Part shown: piece by piece, positions 16,550 through 23,376 of the stretch
Position numbering within the stretch: the stretch's first letter is position 1
Layout: each line of letters opens with the position of its first letter
Source: Pseudonocardia sp. N23
Lineage (GTDB): Bacteria; Actinomycetota; Actinomycetes; Mycobacteriales; Pseudonocardiaceae
DNA: 34,248 nucleotides
Reading direction: 5' to 3'
Assembly: GCF_002583555.1 (NCBI RefSeq)
Contig: NZ_BEGX01000109.1
Span: 1 to 34,248 of the forward strand
The notes under the pieces: generated by a model
What the model was told of the DNA's origin: nothing
Databases searched by the model: none
What the model saw: the letters and a program-made list of their open reading frames with translations, nothing else
Position numbers and translations under genes: made by a program

Positions 16550-17972
16550 TGTGCGGGAGCGCGTCCGTGGGCGGGGGACCGGCGAGGTCGGCCAGCTCGG
16601 GGCGTTCGTCGAAGGGCGTGGTGACGGCGTCGAGAAGCCGTAGGAACGGGCCGAGGTCGCCGCGCTCTGCGGCGCGCAGCGCCGGCTCGACGTGGTGGTT
16701 GCGCGGGATACGGACCGGGTTGACGCGGTCCATGGCCGCGGCGACGGCGTCGCGGTCGGCGGGGAGCAACGCGTCGCGGCGGGCAGCCCAGACGTCGAAG
16801 GCCGCGCGGTCCAGGACCAGGTCACGTGCCGTCCCCGTCGACAGGGCCCGGAAGAACGTCGTGAAATCGACGCGTTCGGCCTGCAGCAGCGTCATGAGGT
16901 CGTTGCCCAGCGCGAGGTCCGGGGTGGCGATCCCGAGCTTCGCGGCCATGTGCCCGGCCCAGCGCCGCTCGTAGAGGTCGGGGAACGCGGCGAGGACCTC
17001 GTTGAGGGCCTCGCCGGTGGCGTCGAGGTCGTCGCCCAGCAGCGGCACCAGCGCCTCCCCGAGCCGGGCCAGGTTCCAGCGCATGATCGCGGGCTGGTTG
17101 CCGTACGCGTAGCGGCCGCGCTCGTCGATCGAGCTGAACACGGTGCCCGGGTCGACGACGTCCATGAACGCGCAGGGACCGTAGTCGATCGTCTCGCCGG
17201 AGATCGTGGTGTTGTCGGTGTTCATGACGCCGTGCACGAACCCGACGAGCATCCAGCGTGCCACCAGGTCGGCCTGCGCGGCACAGACGCGGCGGAACAG
17301 CTCCAGGTACGGCTGCGGGGAGTCCGCGGCCCCCGGGTGATGGCGGGCGATCGCGTGGTCGGCGAGGGCACGCAGCACGTCGTGGTCCCCGGTCGCGGCG
17401 GCGTACTGGAACGTGCCCACCCGCAGATGGCTCTCCGCGACCCGGCACAGCACCGCGCCCGGCAGCATCCGCTCCCGGCGCACCTGCGTCCCGGTGGCGA
17501 CGACGGCGAGCGCGCGCGTCGTCGGGATGCCGAGGGCGTGCATCGCCTCGCCCATGAGGTACTCGAGCAGCATCGGTCCGACGACGGCGAACCCGTCGCC
17601 GCCCCGGGCGAACGGGGTGCGGCCCGACCCCTTGAGGTGCAGGTCGCGGCGCCGGCCGTGCACGTCGACGACGTCGCCCAGCAGCAGGGCGCGCCCGTCG
17701 CCGAGGCGCGGCTGGTACATCCCGAACTGGTGGCCGGCGTAGACCTGCGCGACCGGGGTGACCTCCTCGGGGAGTCCCTGGCCGGCCAGGAACCGCACGC
17801 CGTCCGCGTCGCGCAGCGCGGCCGGGTCGACGCCGAGCTCCGCGGCCAGCTCCTCGTTGAGCACCAGCAGCTCCGGTGCGGGCGCCTCGGCGGCCGTCCA
17901 CGGCAGCGACATGCCCGGCACGTCACGCGCGTAGGTGGCGTCGAGCTGGAGCAGGGTGCGTGCGGTGGTCAC
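16530..17972 (-). CDS. selO: Protein adenylyltransferase SelO (YdiU/UPF0061 family)
   Basis: A pseudokinase-fold enzyme that transfers AMP from ATP to protein Ser/Thr/Tyr; in bacteria it is linked to redox homeostasis. It has 480 aa. The nucleotide-binding region has K114 in LHLKGSGRTPFARGGDG and the helix GPMLLEYLMGEAMHALGIPTTRALA. The catalytic/metal motif is GVMNTDNTTISGETIDYGPCAFMD with D253, N254 and D263, the positions used by characterised SelO enzymes. The C-terminus is YCGT, i.e. cysteine where eukaryotic SelO carries selenocysteine. GTG 17972 begins VTTARTLLQLDATYARDVPG, the normal N-terminus; the frame is open far upstream, but without similarity. It is oriented as ppdK but separated from it by the repeat and hydrolase remnant. 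Confidence 0.95.
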   Translation of the reverse strand: MTTARTLLQLDATYARDVPGMSLPWTAAEAPAPELLVLNEELAAELGVDPAALRDADGVRFLAGQGLPEEVTPVAQVYAGHQFGMYQPRLGDGRALLLGDVVDVHGRRRDLHLKGSGRTPFARGGDGFAVVGPMLLEYLMGEAMHALGIPTTRALAVVATGTQVRRERMLPGAVLCRVAESHLRVGTFQYAAATGDHDVLRALADHAIARHHPGAADSPQPYLELFRRVCAAQADLVARWMLVGFVHGVMNTDNTTISGETIDYGPCAFMDVVDPGTVFSSIDERGRYAYGNQPAIMRWNLARLGEALVPLLGDDLDATGEALNEVLAAFPDLYERRWAGHMAAKLGIATPDLALGNDLMTLLQAERVDFTTFFRALSTGTARDLVLDRAAFDVWAARRDALLPADRDAVAAAMDRVNPVRIPRNHHVEPALRAAERGDLGPFLRLLDAVTTPFDERPELADLAGPPPTDALPHITYCGT

Positions 17973-18076
17973 CCCACGAGCGTACGAGCCGCGGCGCGAC
18001 ACGGCCGCGTCGTGCGTCACCGCGGCGCCCGCCGATCCGCGAGGATGCCGTGGCCGGGCGACCAGCGGAGGGCTCG

Positions 18077-18282
18077 ATGAGCGGCGAGGACACACGGTCG
18101 GAGGCCGGTGACCCGCGAGGGCGGACGCCGAGGACGACGAACCCGGGGACGGGCCGGGGGAATCGGCCGGGGTGGGGCGGCTCCTCGCGTTCAGCGACGG
18201 CGTCGACATCGCGCTGCTCGCGGCGATCGCGTTGATCCCGTTCACGACGTCGCTGCTCGCCGAGTACGGCAACCAGGGCGGA
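18077..18282 (+). pseudogene. Decayed TMEM175 (DUF1211) potassium-channel-like gene with internal deletion and frameshift
   Basis: From GTG 18172 the translation reads GRLLAFSDGV, the TM1 signature of TMEM175-family channels (normally RL.AFSDGVFAIAITLLVLD). It jumps at once to DIALLAAIALIPFTTSLLAEYGNQ, which matches the later helix (LLLLFFVALLPFPTALLGEYG); most of TM1-TM3 is therefore missing. Upstream, an ATG at 18077 starts MSGEDTRSEAGD in a different frame, and continuing in the channel frame gives ADAEDDEPGDGPGESAGVGRLLAF, typical of the acidic N-terminus. This implies a frameshift around 18105-18115. After EYGNQGG the frame enters a 15-bp tandem repeat. The gene is non-functional as a channel. 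Confidence 0.65.
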
Positions 18283-18339
18283 CCTGCGCACGACGGACCT
18301 GCGCACGACGGACCTGCGCACGACGGACCTACGCACGAC
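18280..18339. repeat. Four tandem copies of a 15-bp unit
   Basis: GGACCTGCGCACGAC is repeated at 18280, 18295 and 18310, and as GGACCTACGCACGAC at 18325. Being a multiple of three, it would encode (GPAHD)n in the frame of the channel remnant. The fourth unit merges into the left arm of the adjacent 23-bp hairpin (ACGCACGAC), suggesting the repeat grew by slippage at the foot of that hairpin. Confidence 0.9.
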
Positions 18340-18390
18340 GACGGCCCGGCACCCCGTCCGAGGACGAGGTGCCGGGCCGTCGTCGTGCGT
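18331..18390 (-). terminator. 23-bp perfect hairpin, probably the original glnA terminator
   Basis: Arms 18331-18353 and 18368-18390 are perfectly complementary over 23 bases, with a 14-base loop. It lies 46 bases outside attL. In a chromosome without the integrated element the sequence left of 18436 would follow directly after the glnA stop codon, so a leftward glnA transcript would meet this hairpin about 50 bases after its stop. That it is a terminator is inferred from strength and position. Confidence 0.75.
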
Positions 18391-18435
18391 CGATCCCGCG
18401 AACCGGGCGCGTCAGGCGCAGCCCGGACCGCTGAG

Positions 18436-18452
18436 GGGATCAGACGTCGTAG
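18436..18452 (+). repeat. attL, 17-bp direct repeat
   Basis: GGGATCAGACGTCGTAG, identical to 31218-31234. Read on the minus strand it encodes the last residues and stop of glnA (Y-D-V-stop), here without the rest of the gene. The flanking bases differ on both sides, so 17 bp is the full identity. At 18471-18479 CTGACCAGC is the inverse of GCTGGTCAG at 31200-31208 beside attR; these may be integrase arm sites. Confidence 0.88.
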
Positions 18453-18987
18453 GTTTGTTGCCGTGATCATCTGACCAGCGGGATGGTCTGCGGACGCCCG
18501 GCTGACCTGCGTAAACATAGGTATTGGTTGTCGATGTTGAGTAGCGCCGGGCACCCTCCCACGGCCTGGAGACGGCCTAGGCGCCGCACCTGATCTCGCG
18601 CCGATGGGGTCAAAGGAGCATCGGGCGTGCTAACAGGCATCAACTTTGGCGTTGTGCTGTGTTGGATAGCCAAAGGCACAGCGTTCGTAGCCTACGCACA
18701 GTCGCAGAACCCCAAACACCCAACATCTAGTGGTGACATGGATGTAGTTCGCCGGTATCTTGTGGTGACTCGGTTCCGAACGCTCCCCGCGCCGCGGCAC
18801 TGGCGAGTCGGAACCTGCCCGGCCTAGGCAGGAGATGATCACGCAGCTGCGGGACTCTCGTTTGCATATTTGATCGGCGAGCGAATCCGGCAGCTCCACT
18901 GGCGACTTAGCCCCCATTGAATGGTGACACAAATGACGTGGGAATCGTTGTCATTGAGCATATACATTTAACCATGGTGAGCAAATA
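18453..18987. other. 535-base non-coding left end of the element
   Basis: I see no supported gene. The region is AT-richer than the host. It contains an 8-bp inverted repeat GGTTCCGA/TCGGAACC (18772-18779 and 18808-18815), two copies of GTGGTGAC about 32 bases apart around 18730 and 18762, and immediately before the OLD gene an AT-rich stretch (18955-18990) that probably includes its promoter. A short ATG-start frame at 18974 (MVSKY, then TGA) overlaps the TTG start of the OLD gene and could couple or dampen its translation. Confidence 0.4.
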
Positions 18988-21006
18988 TTGAAGATTTCAG
19001 CTGTTGCGGTCCGCCATTATCGCTGTCTCAAAGAAGTTCGAATCGATGTCGATGACTACACTGCGCTGGTCGGGCCAAATGGGTCGGGCAAATCTTCAAT
19101 CCTATACGCGCTCGATTGGTTCTTCAATGGCCGGCCAATTGATGCCAGCGATCTATGTCGCTATATAGATGCAGGTGCAAGCGCTGGTGAAGTGTATATA
19201 GGTTCCGACGGAGCCGACGAGAGCATCACAGTGGAAGTCACATTCACCGATCTCAACGACGAAGATCGAAAAGTGCTCGAAAAGTATGGCCGCGGAAGGG
19301 ACGCCGTCTTTCGAAAATCCTGGTCGAGGGCTACTGGCAAGGAGAAGTTAATTGGAAACTCCCGCCAGGGTCCGGGATTCGCTGAAGTCCGCAATCTCAC
19401 GCGGATCGCAGACATTCGAAAGGCTTACGGCGAGCTGCGTGGCAAGTTTCCGACATTGGTACATGTAATTGCGAAGGACGCGATTCTAGGCGAGCTAGCT
19501 AAGTGGGAGGATGACCCCGCGAACTCCGCCCACCTCGTTTCTGTCGATGACGCTGATGCAAACCACATGATGGGCGTGCATGGCGAGCACGCGCTCGCAA
19601 AACGGATCCGATTCGTGTTGGTCCCAGCCGCCACCGATATCGCCCAACAGATTGGGGCGCCGGGAAAAGGTTCGGCGTTGACCGAGTTGGTCGGTAGTTT
19701 AATGGCAGAGGCAGTTGCGGCGGCTCGGGCTGACTGGGAAGCTGAGTTCTCGCCGGTGATTGCCAAGCTGCGGTCCGAGATCGAGAAGCGAGTTGACGAT
19801 TCAACGGCCGTTCAGGCAAGGCGAGTGAGTCATCGACTGAATGACTTGATCCCAGATGCGAAAATCGTATTCCGCCCTCAGGTAGATGCCTGGACGCTAA
19901 GGGGAGACAGCTCGATCGCGACTGACGTCATTATTGACGGAATGGCCCATGACGTTTCGCGGCAGGGGCACGGCGTCCAGCGCGCGGTTATTATCGCGAT
20001 GCTTCAATCGCTGGTGCCGGACGGCACGCTCGCCACAGACCAGTTTAGTCATGACGCTTCGGACCTTGACCAGGGAGCGCAGGCGCGATTTTCCGCGGAA
20101 CTCGCGGATTTGCCAGCGCTGGTCGTTGGAATCGAAGAGCCTGAGATTTACCAGCATCCTGTCCGTGCTCGCAACTTCGGCAGGGTCCTGTTCGCTCTCA
20201 GTTGTCGGCCGGATTCTCAAGTTGTGGTAGCGACGCATAGCCCGTACTTCGTCCGGCCTGAACAATTTGCTGCGTTGCGCAGATTGCGCGTTAGCGATGG
20301 TTGCGCTGTGGTCTCGTCGACGACACTCGATGGTGTCGCCGCGGTCGCCGACGTCGACTCGGCGAAGGTGTTAAAGACGGTAGAGCGAATGCTTCCTAAC
20401 GCGTTCTCGGAAGGATTCTTTGCCGAGGCAGTCGTCCTGGTGGAAGGTGACACCGACCGCGTCGTTGTGGAGGCGATTGCCGAAAAGCTGCGTATGCCCC
20501 TCGATAGTCACGGCATCGCCGTTCTCGCAATGGGCGGCAAGGAAAGTCTTCGGATCCCGTACTCGATTCTCGAGTCGTTGGGGGTTCCGGTGTACGTTGT
20601 AGTTGACGGAGATTCTGGTGGCGCGGCGCGAAAGAACCCCGGTAATGTTAGCGCTCAGGAAAAAGGGAACACTAGCCGCAAGGAATCGACCGAGACTGTA
20701 CTGAGCTGGCTCCCGGAGGCGGACGTTGTCGTTGGCGACCTGCCGTACTCGTATGGCAACCCGTCAGTTGTTGCGAATCGGTACACCTTCCTCTGCGACG
20801 ACCTCGAAGAAGAATTGCGAGCGTGGCCGAGTTTCTGCACCGCATTAACGGCAGCTGGAGGAGCCCTGCGTCAGAAAAATGTCAGTGAGTATCGAAGCGC
20901 GGCCATTGACGCTGAGGTGTCTGACCTTCCGGTGATACTCCGGGAGTGCATAAGTGCAATCATAGCCTTTCGGTCGGAAGTGGCGGGCGTGCTTCCGCAG
21001 CGATAG
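18988..21006 (+). CDS. OLD-family ATPase/TOPRIM endonuclease (672 aa)
   Basis: An ATP-dependent nuclease of the OLD (overcoming lysogenisation defect) family. The N-terminal ABC-type ATPase has Walker A G29-PNGSGKS, Walker B VVGIEEPEIYQHP (E383/E384) and the H-loop ATHSPYF (H417). A helical arm/dimerisation region lies between about 150 and 330. The C-terminal TOPRIM domain has VVLVEGDTDR (E486) and VVVDGDSGG (D540, D542), the metal-binding acids of the nuclease. Several OLD proteins act in phage defence (P2 Old, GajA of Gabija); no UvrD-like GajB helicase follows here, so it is a stand-alone OLD. TTG 18988 gives the family N-terminus MKISAVAVRHYRCLKEV, with GGTGAG upstream. Base and codon use (AAA, ATT, GTT) is clearly AT-richer than the host, a sign of separate acquisition. 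Confidence 0.88.
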   Translation: MKISAVAVRHYRCLKEVRIDVDDYTALVGPNGSGKSSILYALDWFFNGRPIDASDLCRYIDAGASAGEVYIGSDGADESITVEVTFTDLNDEDRKVLEKYGRGRDAVFRKSWSRATGKEKLIGNSRQGPGFAEVRNLTRIADIRKAYGELRGKFPTLVHVIAKDAILGELAKWEDDPANSAHLVSVDDADANHMMGVHGEHALAKRIRFVLVPAATDIAQQIGAPGKGSALTELVGSLMAEAVAAARADWEAEFSPVIAKLRSEIEKRVDDSTAVQARRVSHRLNDLIPDAKIVFRPQVDAWTLRGDSSIATDVIIDGMAHDVSRQGHGVQRAVIIAMLQSLVPDGTLATDQFSHDASDLDQGAQARFSAELADLPALVVGIEEPEIYQHPVRARNFGRVLFALSCRPDSQVVVATHSPYFVRPEQFAALRRLRVSDGCAVVSSTTLDGVAAVADVDSAKVLKTVERMLPNAFSEGFFAEAVVLVEGDTDRVVVEAIAEKLRMPLDSHGIAVLAMGGKESLRIPYSILESLGVPVYVVVDGDSGGAARKNPGNVSAQEKGNTSRKESTETVLSWLPEADVVVGDLPYSYGNPSVVANRYTFLCDDLEEELRAWPSFCTALTAAGGALRQKNVSEYRSAAIDAEVSDLPVILRECISAIIAFRSEVAGVLPQR

Positions 21007-21050
21007 GTCAGTTGCGTGACGCCGTCATGCTGGAAACGTTGGAGATGAGC

Positions 21051-21263
21051 ATGCTGCGTACCCCTGTGTCATCTACTAGCCTTCGAGCTATTGGATATGA
21101 TGCTCTGAGTTCGACGCTAGAAATCGAGTTCAAGACCGGTTCGGTTTATGAGTACGCTGGCGTCTCAGCGATCGAGCATCAGAATCTGATGTCCGCGGCC
21201 AGTCATGGCAGCTACTTTGCAAGAAACATTCGAGACAGTTATAGCTATCGTCGGGTGGCTTGA
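21051..21263 (+). CDS. KTSC-domain protein (70 aa)
   Basis: A small protein consisting only of a KTSC domain: STSLRAIGYDALSSTLEIEFKTGSVYEYAGVSAIEHQNLMSAASHGSYFARNIRDSYSYRRV. The family is widespread in phages and mobile elements. It is thought to bind nucleic acid or to partner with other proteins, but its biochemical role is not established. ATG 21051 is chosen because GGAG lies 6 bases upstream; ATGs at 21027 and 21045 in the same frame are alternatives. It starts 44 bases after the OLD gene on the same strand with the same AT-rich composition, so the two probably travelled together. Confidence 0.75.
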   Translation: MLRTPVSSTSLRAIGYDALSSTLEIEFKTGSVYEYAGVSAIEHQNLMSAASHGSYFARNIRDSYSYRRVA

Positions 21264-21367
21264 CAGCTCATCGGCGGAGGGACGGCCGTGGCCACGGATA
21301 CTCTCTTTGCCACCTGCAAGATTCACACGATCACACCTATGCATCCTGATCCAGGGTGTGAGCAAGT

Positions 21368-21910
21368 TTATCCATGCGAGATTTGAGTCAAGGCCTCGAC
21401 GATCTGGATCGCGGCGAGCTGGGGCGGGACTTGGCTAGTATCGATGCGCAGATGGGCGGTGAGGAGGCGTGGCGTCTCGTCCCACGCCGCTAGTCTGGCT
21501 TCTAGGTCTTCATCGCCCCGTCCGGCGATGCGCTCGACGGCCTCACGGCGGTCGTAATACAGCTCGACGACGATGACGCGTTGTGCCGTGAGTGCGTCTT
21601 TCATGGCGGCGATTGCTTGCGGCTGTCCGACGTGCACGACTGGCACCGATGATTTGGTCGCGCTTTCGAGGCCGCTCCGATCTATGGCGTACCTCGCGTT
21701 GTAGCGCGTGTTCTCCCAAATGATGTCACCAGCGTTATGGAGGTCGTCGAGTTGAGCAGGGCTCACCATGCGGTAGCCGTCCTGGCGCCCCGATCCCGCT
21801 TTTATCCGCTGAAATAGTCGGAATTGCTGGTCGACCTTTGATAATTCGGAGGTGATCGTGTCCTTGCCCGACGCGGGCGGGCCGTAGAGCGCGACAATCG
21901 TGCCGGTCAC
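21368..21910 (-). CDS. Guanylate-kinase-like P-loop protein (180 aa)
   Basis: The N-terminus has a P-loop GPPASGKDT (residues 10-18). The middle follows the guanylate kinase layout: DGYRMVSPAQLDDLHNAGDIIWENTRYNARYAI resembles the GMP-binding region of Gmk (G-x-x-Y-x-F-V-S..., then W-E and Y-G), followed by a beta strand PVVHVGQPQAIAAMK and an Arg-containing lid (YYDRREAVERIAGRGDEDLEARLA). It may phosphorylate a nucleotide or other small molecule. It is not a housekeeping gmk: the sequence is diverged and it sits in a mobile element. Its GTG start overlaps the stop of the GntR/kinase fusion by 4 bases (GTGA), so the two proteins are translationally coupled and probably work together. Confidence 0.7.
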   Translation of the reverse strand: MTGTIVALYGPPASGKDTITSELSKVDQQFRLFQRIKAGSGRQDGYRMVSPAQLDDLHNAGDIIWENTRYNARYAIDRSGLESATKSSVPVVHVGQPQAIAAMKDALTAQRVIVVELYYDRREAVERIAGRGDEDLEARLAAWDETPRLLTAHLRIDTSQVPPQLAAIQIVEALTQISHG

Positions 21911-22764
21911 GATCCGCCCTGGACCGCGTATGACAGCAGTCGCTTCGCCTGACTCTGCAGGGGCTCACCGGATGCGCTGTTGTCGACGACGAAATGATCG
22001 CCAGGTGGGCGGAAATCTAGGTCTAGCGCCGCGAGGTAGGTGGGCCAGTCCGCAAGTTTGGCGGCGTCGCGCGCGGCGCCGCGATGCCGGACGTATGTGA
22101 GCATCGTGTCAGCGTCGCAATAGACCCATACGAGCGTCAGGCTTCCGCCGTGGTCGGCTACCCTGGCCCGCGCACGATTGATCCACGCTTCGTCGTGGAA
22201 TTCTCTGACGAAAGGTGCGGTAACGACCGCACTGTTCCCGCACTGAAGATTCTCGACGAGCGCGTTCATTAGGCACTCGTACTCTCGTGGACGAATGACG
22301 CTGAGATATTCCGCTGACTCGCGGTCGTTCGCAGAAAGGCCGAGTTGTTCTAGTGCGACCTCGACCACTGCGCGAGTAATCGTGTCCTTGTCGAGCATCG
22401 GCCAGCCTGATTCGCGGGCGAGCATGCGTCCGAGTTCAGTCTTCCCGCATCCTGCGTACCCGCCGATCATCACGACGTGAGGCTCAGCGGTCCGCACCTC
22501 GTTCCGGATTGCTTGCTCCGGTGCGTGCACGATCCGACCCGCGCGCGGCTTGCTGATGACGATTCCGTCGTCGATCAGCGTGCGCATCGCCTCGTTGATC
22601 GTGAAGACGCTGACGCCCCACTGGGCGGCGAGCTCGCGCGTGGACGGTAGTGGCTGACCGTCGCGAAGCACTCCGGCCGCGATGTCGTTGCGGATGTTCC
22701 GTGCCACCTGCTGGTGCAGGGACTCCGAGCGTGCGACACGTCCGGACCGGTCGTCGGAAGGCAT
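21907..22764 (-). CDS. GntR-type winged-helix regulator fused to a P-loop kinase domain (285 aa)
   Basis: Residues ~13-80 are a GntR DNA-binding domain (SLHQQVARNIRNDIAAGVLRDGQPLPSTRELAAQWGVSVFTINEAMRTLIDDGIVISKPRAGRIV). Instead of a FadR, HutC or MocR effector domain, residues ~95-285 form an AAA_33/zeta-toxin-like kinase with Walker A GGYAGCGKT (101-109), LDKDTITRAVVEVAL, a strand VVTAPFVREF and a lid region with VYCDADTMLTYVRHRGAARDAAKLADW. In pSAM2 the GntR protein KorSA represses transfer at this position; here the repressor itself could bind ATP and a small molecule. ATG 22764 is preceded by GAGGAG. Three copies of a 10-bp operator-like motif lie in its upstream region, two on the divergent promoter. 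Regulation by nucleotide or phosphorylation state is inference. Confidence 0.8.
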   Translation of the reverse strand: MPSDDRSGRVARSESLHQQVARNIRNDIAAGVLRDGQPLPSTRELAAQWGVSVFTINEAMRTLIDDGIVISKPRAGRIVHAPEQAIRNEVRTAEPHVVMIGGYAGCGKTELGRMLARESGWPMLDKDTITRAVVEVALEQLGLSANDRESAEYLSVIRPREYECLMNALVENLQCGNSAVVTAPFVREFHDEAWINRARARVADHGGSLTLVWVYCDADTMLTYVRHRGAARDAAKLADWPTYLAALDLDFRPPGDHFVVDNSASGEPLQSQAKRLLSYAVQGGS

Positions 22765-22815
22765 GGGCTCCTCGTGGGCTCTGGGTGGTCTCGACTGGCT
22801 GACCCTACCAGCGCC

Positions 22816-22912
22816 CTAACAGTTGGGTGCACCACATTGCGCCTGGTCAGAGGCTGATCATAGGCGACTTCGGACCTAACAGTTGACTGATCGAAATAGC
22901 AACTGTTAGCTT
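22816..22912. promoter_or_regulatory. Divergent promoters with three 10-bp operator-like repeats
   Basis: CTAACAGTTG occurs at 22816-22825 and 22876-22885, and inverted (CAACTGTTAG) at 22900-22909. The rightward promoter has -35 TTGACT (22883-22888) and -10 TAGCTT (22907-22912) with an 18-bp spacer; the second repeat overlaps the -35 and the third overlaps the -10. A leftward -10, TATGAT, is at 22862-22857, and its -35 region falls on the second repeat, while the first repeat lies ~35 bases inside the leftward transcript. This arrangement fits repression of the transfer operon and autoregulation by the GntR protein. Confidence 0.75.
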
Positions 22913-22958
22913 CTGTTCGTCGCCACCGGGCGGCACCGAATGACCTGGAGGCGGCAGC

Positions 22959-23150
22959 GTGTACGCACAGAACCACCACCCAGACGGCCTGACCGAGCAG
23001 GCCATTGACGTGCTGCTGGCCGAGGTCGACGCCGAGGCCCGACCGGTCCGTCGTTCAACGGCGCCCTTCGCTGGCTCGCTGCACCGTCGCCCGCTGCACG
23101 TCGTCCGGGCGCCCATCGCGGCCGCCGTCCCTGGCAACGAAGCGGCCTGA
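22959..23150 (+). CDS. Small protein, first gene of the transfer operon (63 aa)
   Basis: Not recognised. The sequence is MYAQNHHPDGLTEQAIDVLLAEVDAEARPVRR, with a predicted amphipathic helix at residues ~10-27, then a basic Arg/Pro-rich tail. No membrane segment or metal motif is visible. The GTG at 22959 has GGAGG 8 bases upstream, about 50 bases after the predicted rightward -10 element. Its place as the leader gene of an AICE operon suggests an element-specific accessory protein. Confidence 0.6.
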   Translation: MYAQNHHPDGLTEQAIDVLLAEVDAEARPVRRSTAPFAGSLHRRPLHVVRAPIAAAVPGNEAA

Positions 23151-23171
23151 CTCTCCGAGCCCACCCCACTT

Positions 23172-23192
23172 CGGCCCCGAATCCCGGGGCCG
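23172..23192 (+). other. Short GC hairpin in front of a ribosome-binding site
   Basis: CGGCCCC (23172-23178) pairs with GGGGCCG (23186-23192) around a 7-base loop, ending 8 bases before the AGGAGG that serves the next gene. It could shape translation or RNA processing within the operon, but it is short. Confidence 0.35.
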
Positions 23193-23211
23193 TGTGATCG
23201 AGGAGGACTAC

Positions 23212-23373
23212 ATGTTTCAGACCCGGAAGACGCGCAAGGCCATCGAGGCCGGCGCCCTGCACCTCGACAGCGAGTGCCGGTGGTGCGGGCGCCGCAGCTG
23301 GAAGCGCACCGGCGTGTGCACCCAGCCCGACTGCATCAACGCGGCGTTCTTCGCCGAGCACGGGGAGGGCTGA
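23212..23373 (+). CDS. Small putative zinc-ribbon protein (53 aa)
   Basis: A 53-residue protein with two cysteine pairs: ECRWCGRR, then GVCTQPDC (C-x2-C ... C-x4-C), separated by about ten residues, consistent with one structural zinc site. The N-terminal part is basic (MFQTRKTRKAIEAG). A strong AGGAGG (23201-23206) fixes the ATG at 23212. Small zinc-binding proteins of this kind are common between the regulator and spd genes of AICEs; their function is unknown. It is followed 3 bases later by a second cysteine-paired protein. Confidence 0.65.
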   Translation: MFQTRKTRKAIEAGALHLDSECRWCGRRSWKRTGVCTQPDCINAAFFAEHGEG

Positions 23374-23376
23374 ACC

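Noticed and set aside
18280..18339. A CRISPR-like or VNTR regulatory array
   Set aside because: The units are contiguous 15-bp copies without spacers; simple slippage repeat.
18436..18452. A tRNA gene as the AICE target
   Set aside because: No cloverleaf or anticodon stem can be built at either attachment site; the repeat is the glnA coding end.
18630..18932. A minus-strand 100-codon frame in the left end of the element
   Set aside because: No ribosome-binding site, no recognisable domain, and a codon pattern unlike both host and cargo genes; left as non-coding.
18988..21263. A Gabija system (GajA-GajB)
   Set aside because: The OLD protein fits GajA-like architecture, but no UvrD-family helicase gene follows; the next gene is a 70-residue KTSC protein.
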